5,944 bases of DNA from Klenkia sp. (GTDB lineage: Bacteria; Actinomycetota; Actinomycetes; Mycobacteriales; Geodermatophilaceae): the NCBI GenBank assembly GCA_025966215.1, contig JAOPVM010000056.1, positions 1-5,944 of the forward strand. The letters are read 5' to 3'. Below are positions 5,124 to 5,944 of the stretch, piece after piece; the first letter of the stretch is position 1; every line of letters begins with the position of its first letter. A program made the translations under genes and the position numbers. The notes beneath the pieces are model-generated. The model made no database searches, was not told the DNA's origin, and saw only the letters and a list, made by a program, of their open reading frames with translations.

Positions 5124-5944
5124 GTGCGACGTCGTCGGGTGTCGTCGGTGCTGGTCGTCGGGACGGTGCTCGCCGTCCTCGGCCTGGGCGCCCCCACCGC
5201 CACCGCGGCCCCCAGCTCCCAGCCCGGCGGCACCACCGGGGTCCTGGACAGCGCCGAGCTCACCGACCTGCAGACCCGGGCCGCCGAGGTGCAGGGCGAC
5301 CTGCAGGAACGCCAGGCCGCCGTGGCCGCCGCCCAGACCGGGCTGGCGCAGGCGCAGCAGGCCGCAGACGCCGCAGCCACGCGGGTGGCCGACGCGGAGA
5401 CGGCCCTGGCCACCGAGCAGGTGGCCGTCGGCCGCTACGCCGCGGCCGTCTACCGGGACGGCGGGGCCCCCACGGCGCTCTCCCTGCTGCTGGCCGGCAG
5501 CGACCCGGGGGACGTCGTGGCGGCGATGGGCTACCTCGACCTCGTCGACGACGCCGCCGACGACGTGCTCACCGCGGCGGAGTCCCGGCGACAGGCCGCG
5601 CTGGCCGAGCAGGCGGCCGCCGACCAGGCCCTGGCCGGCAGCGCGGCGCAGGCCGACCAGGTAGCCGCCCAGGTGGGCGAGCTGGAGGCCGCGGCCTCGG
5701 CGGTCACCGCCGACCTGGACCGGGCCCTGGGCGCGGTGGACCGCCAGCTCGCCCAGCTGCAGGCCGAGCAGGTGGAGGTCAACGCCCGGACGGCGGCCAA
5801 CTGGCAGGCCTACGTCGACTCGCTCACCGCGGCCGGGGTCGCCCTGCCGCCGGCTGTCGCGCTGCGCGACCCGGTGGCAGGCGTGCCGGCGGGGCTCGTG
5901 CCGGTGGGCGGCTCGACCGGGGCGGCCCAGCCCGGAGCCGCGCA
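5124..5944 (+). CDS. Exported coiled-coil protein, probable NlpC/P60 peptidoglycan hydrolase (3' end missing)
   Basis: The first 273 residues are present and the reading frame is still open at the window edge. The N-terminus is a classic Sec signal peptide: four arginines (2-5), a hydrophobic core (about 7-22) and a likely cleavage site ATA|AP after residue 28. Residues about 41-110 and 143-235 are long Ala/Gln/Glu-rich helices with a coiled-coil look. They are separated by GRYAAAVYRDGGAPTALSLL (103-122) and GSDPGDVVAAMGYLDLV (125-141), the hinge seen in RipA-like and related cell-wall hydrolases. After about 236 a Pro/Gly/Ala-rich linker starts. The catalytic domain would follow outside the window, so no active-site residue can be checked. 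NlpC/P60 is preferred over an M23 peptidase because the syntenic mycobacterial gene Rv2190c is NlpC/P60. The expected role is cleavage of peptidoglycan stem peptides during growth or division. It diverges from the nuclease gene and has its own strong Shine-Dalgarno. Confidence 0.8.
   Translation, partial: MRRRRVSSVLVVGTVLAVLGLGAPTATAAPSSQPGGTTGVLDSAELTDLQTRAAEVQGDLQERQAAVAAAQTGLAQAQQAADAAATRVADAETALATEQVAVGRYAAAVYRDGGAPTALSLLLAGSDPGDVVAAMGYLDLVDDAADDVLTAAESRRQAALAEQAAADQALAGSAAQADQVAAQVGELEAAASAVTADLDRALGAVDRQLAQLQAEQVEVNARTAANWQAYVDSLTAAGVALPPAVALRDPVAGVPAGLVPVGGSTGAAQPGAA

Noticed and set aside
1..5944. Mobile element, CRISPR array, tRNA or defence system
   Set aside because: No terminal repeats, transposase or integrase, spaced direct repeats, tRNA-like folds, or compositional break was seen; all genes have the same GC-rich codon use.

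Overview
The window is very GC-rich, gene-dense DNA from the chromosome of an actinobacterium. Codons end overwhelmingly in G or C, most starts are GTG, and the gene content is a typical actinobacterial housekeeping set. The protein style would suit a Geodermatophilaceae-like lineage, but that placement is inference. I see no mobile element, CRISPR array, RNA gene or sign of recent transfer.

Layout from left to right. (1) On the minus strand, ctaE (591-1205) runs into qcrC (583 down to the left edge, 3' end missing). They encode subunit III of the aa3 cytochrome c oxidase and the diheme cytochrome c subunit of the bc1 complex, i.e. the start of the usual ctaE-qcrCAB respiratory operon. (2) A 129-bp divergent spacer follows. 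(3) On the plus strand lies a short degenerate receiver-domain protein (1335-1754). Two bases later comes trpD (1757-2812), anthranilate phosphoribosyltransferase of tryptophan synthesis. (4) On the minus strand, converging on trpD, a large nuclease (3106-4941) overlaps by four bases a stand-alone Lrp/AsnC ligand-binding domain protein (2831-3109). The nuclease joins a DEDDh exonuclease to a UvrC-type GIY-YIG half with four cysteines and a UVR motif. (5) A 182-bp divergent spacer with inverted repeats follows. (6) On the plus strand is an exported coiled-coil protein (5124 to the right edge, 3' end missing), probably the N-terminal half of an NlpC/P60 peptidoglycan hydrolase.

The order and alternating strands match the block known in Mycobacterium tuberculosis as Rv2190c (NlpC/P60), Rv2191 (exonuclease/UvrC-like), trpD, ctaE, qcrC. 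This is therefore an ancient conserved neighbourhood, not an accessory island. The genes serve separate jobs: respiration, tryptophan synthesis, DNA processing and cell-wall remodelling. The only close couplings are ctaE-qcrC, receiver-trpD and nuclease-Lrp.

The most notable non-coding signal is that the receiver-trpD unit and the nuclease-Lrp unit start with the same layout: GGCCGGG, 18 nt, TAG(G/C)GT, 7 nt, GTG. Each has a 5-bp inverted repeat in the 18-nt spacer, and neither has a visible Shine-Dalgarno. This is what leaderless transcription from matched promoters would look like. I did not find a convincing new defence or mobile system here.
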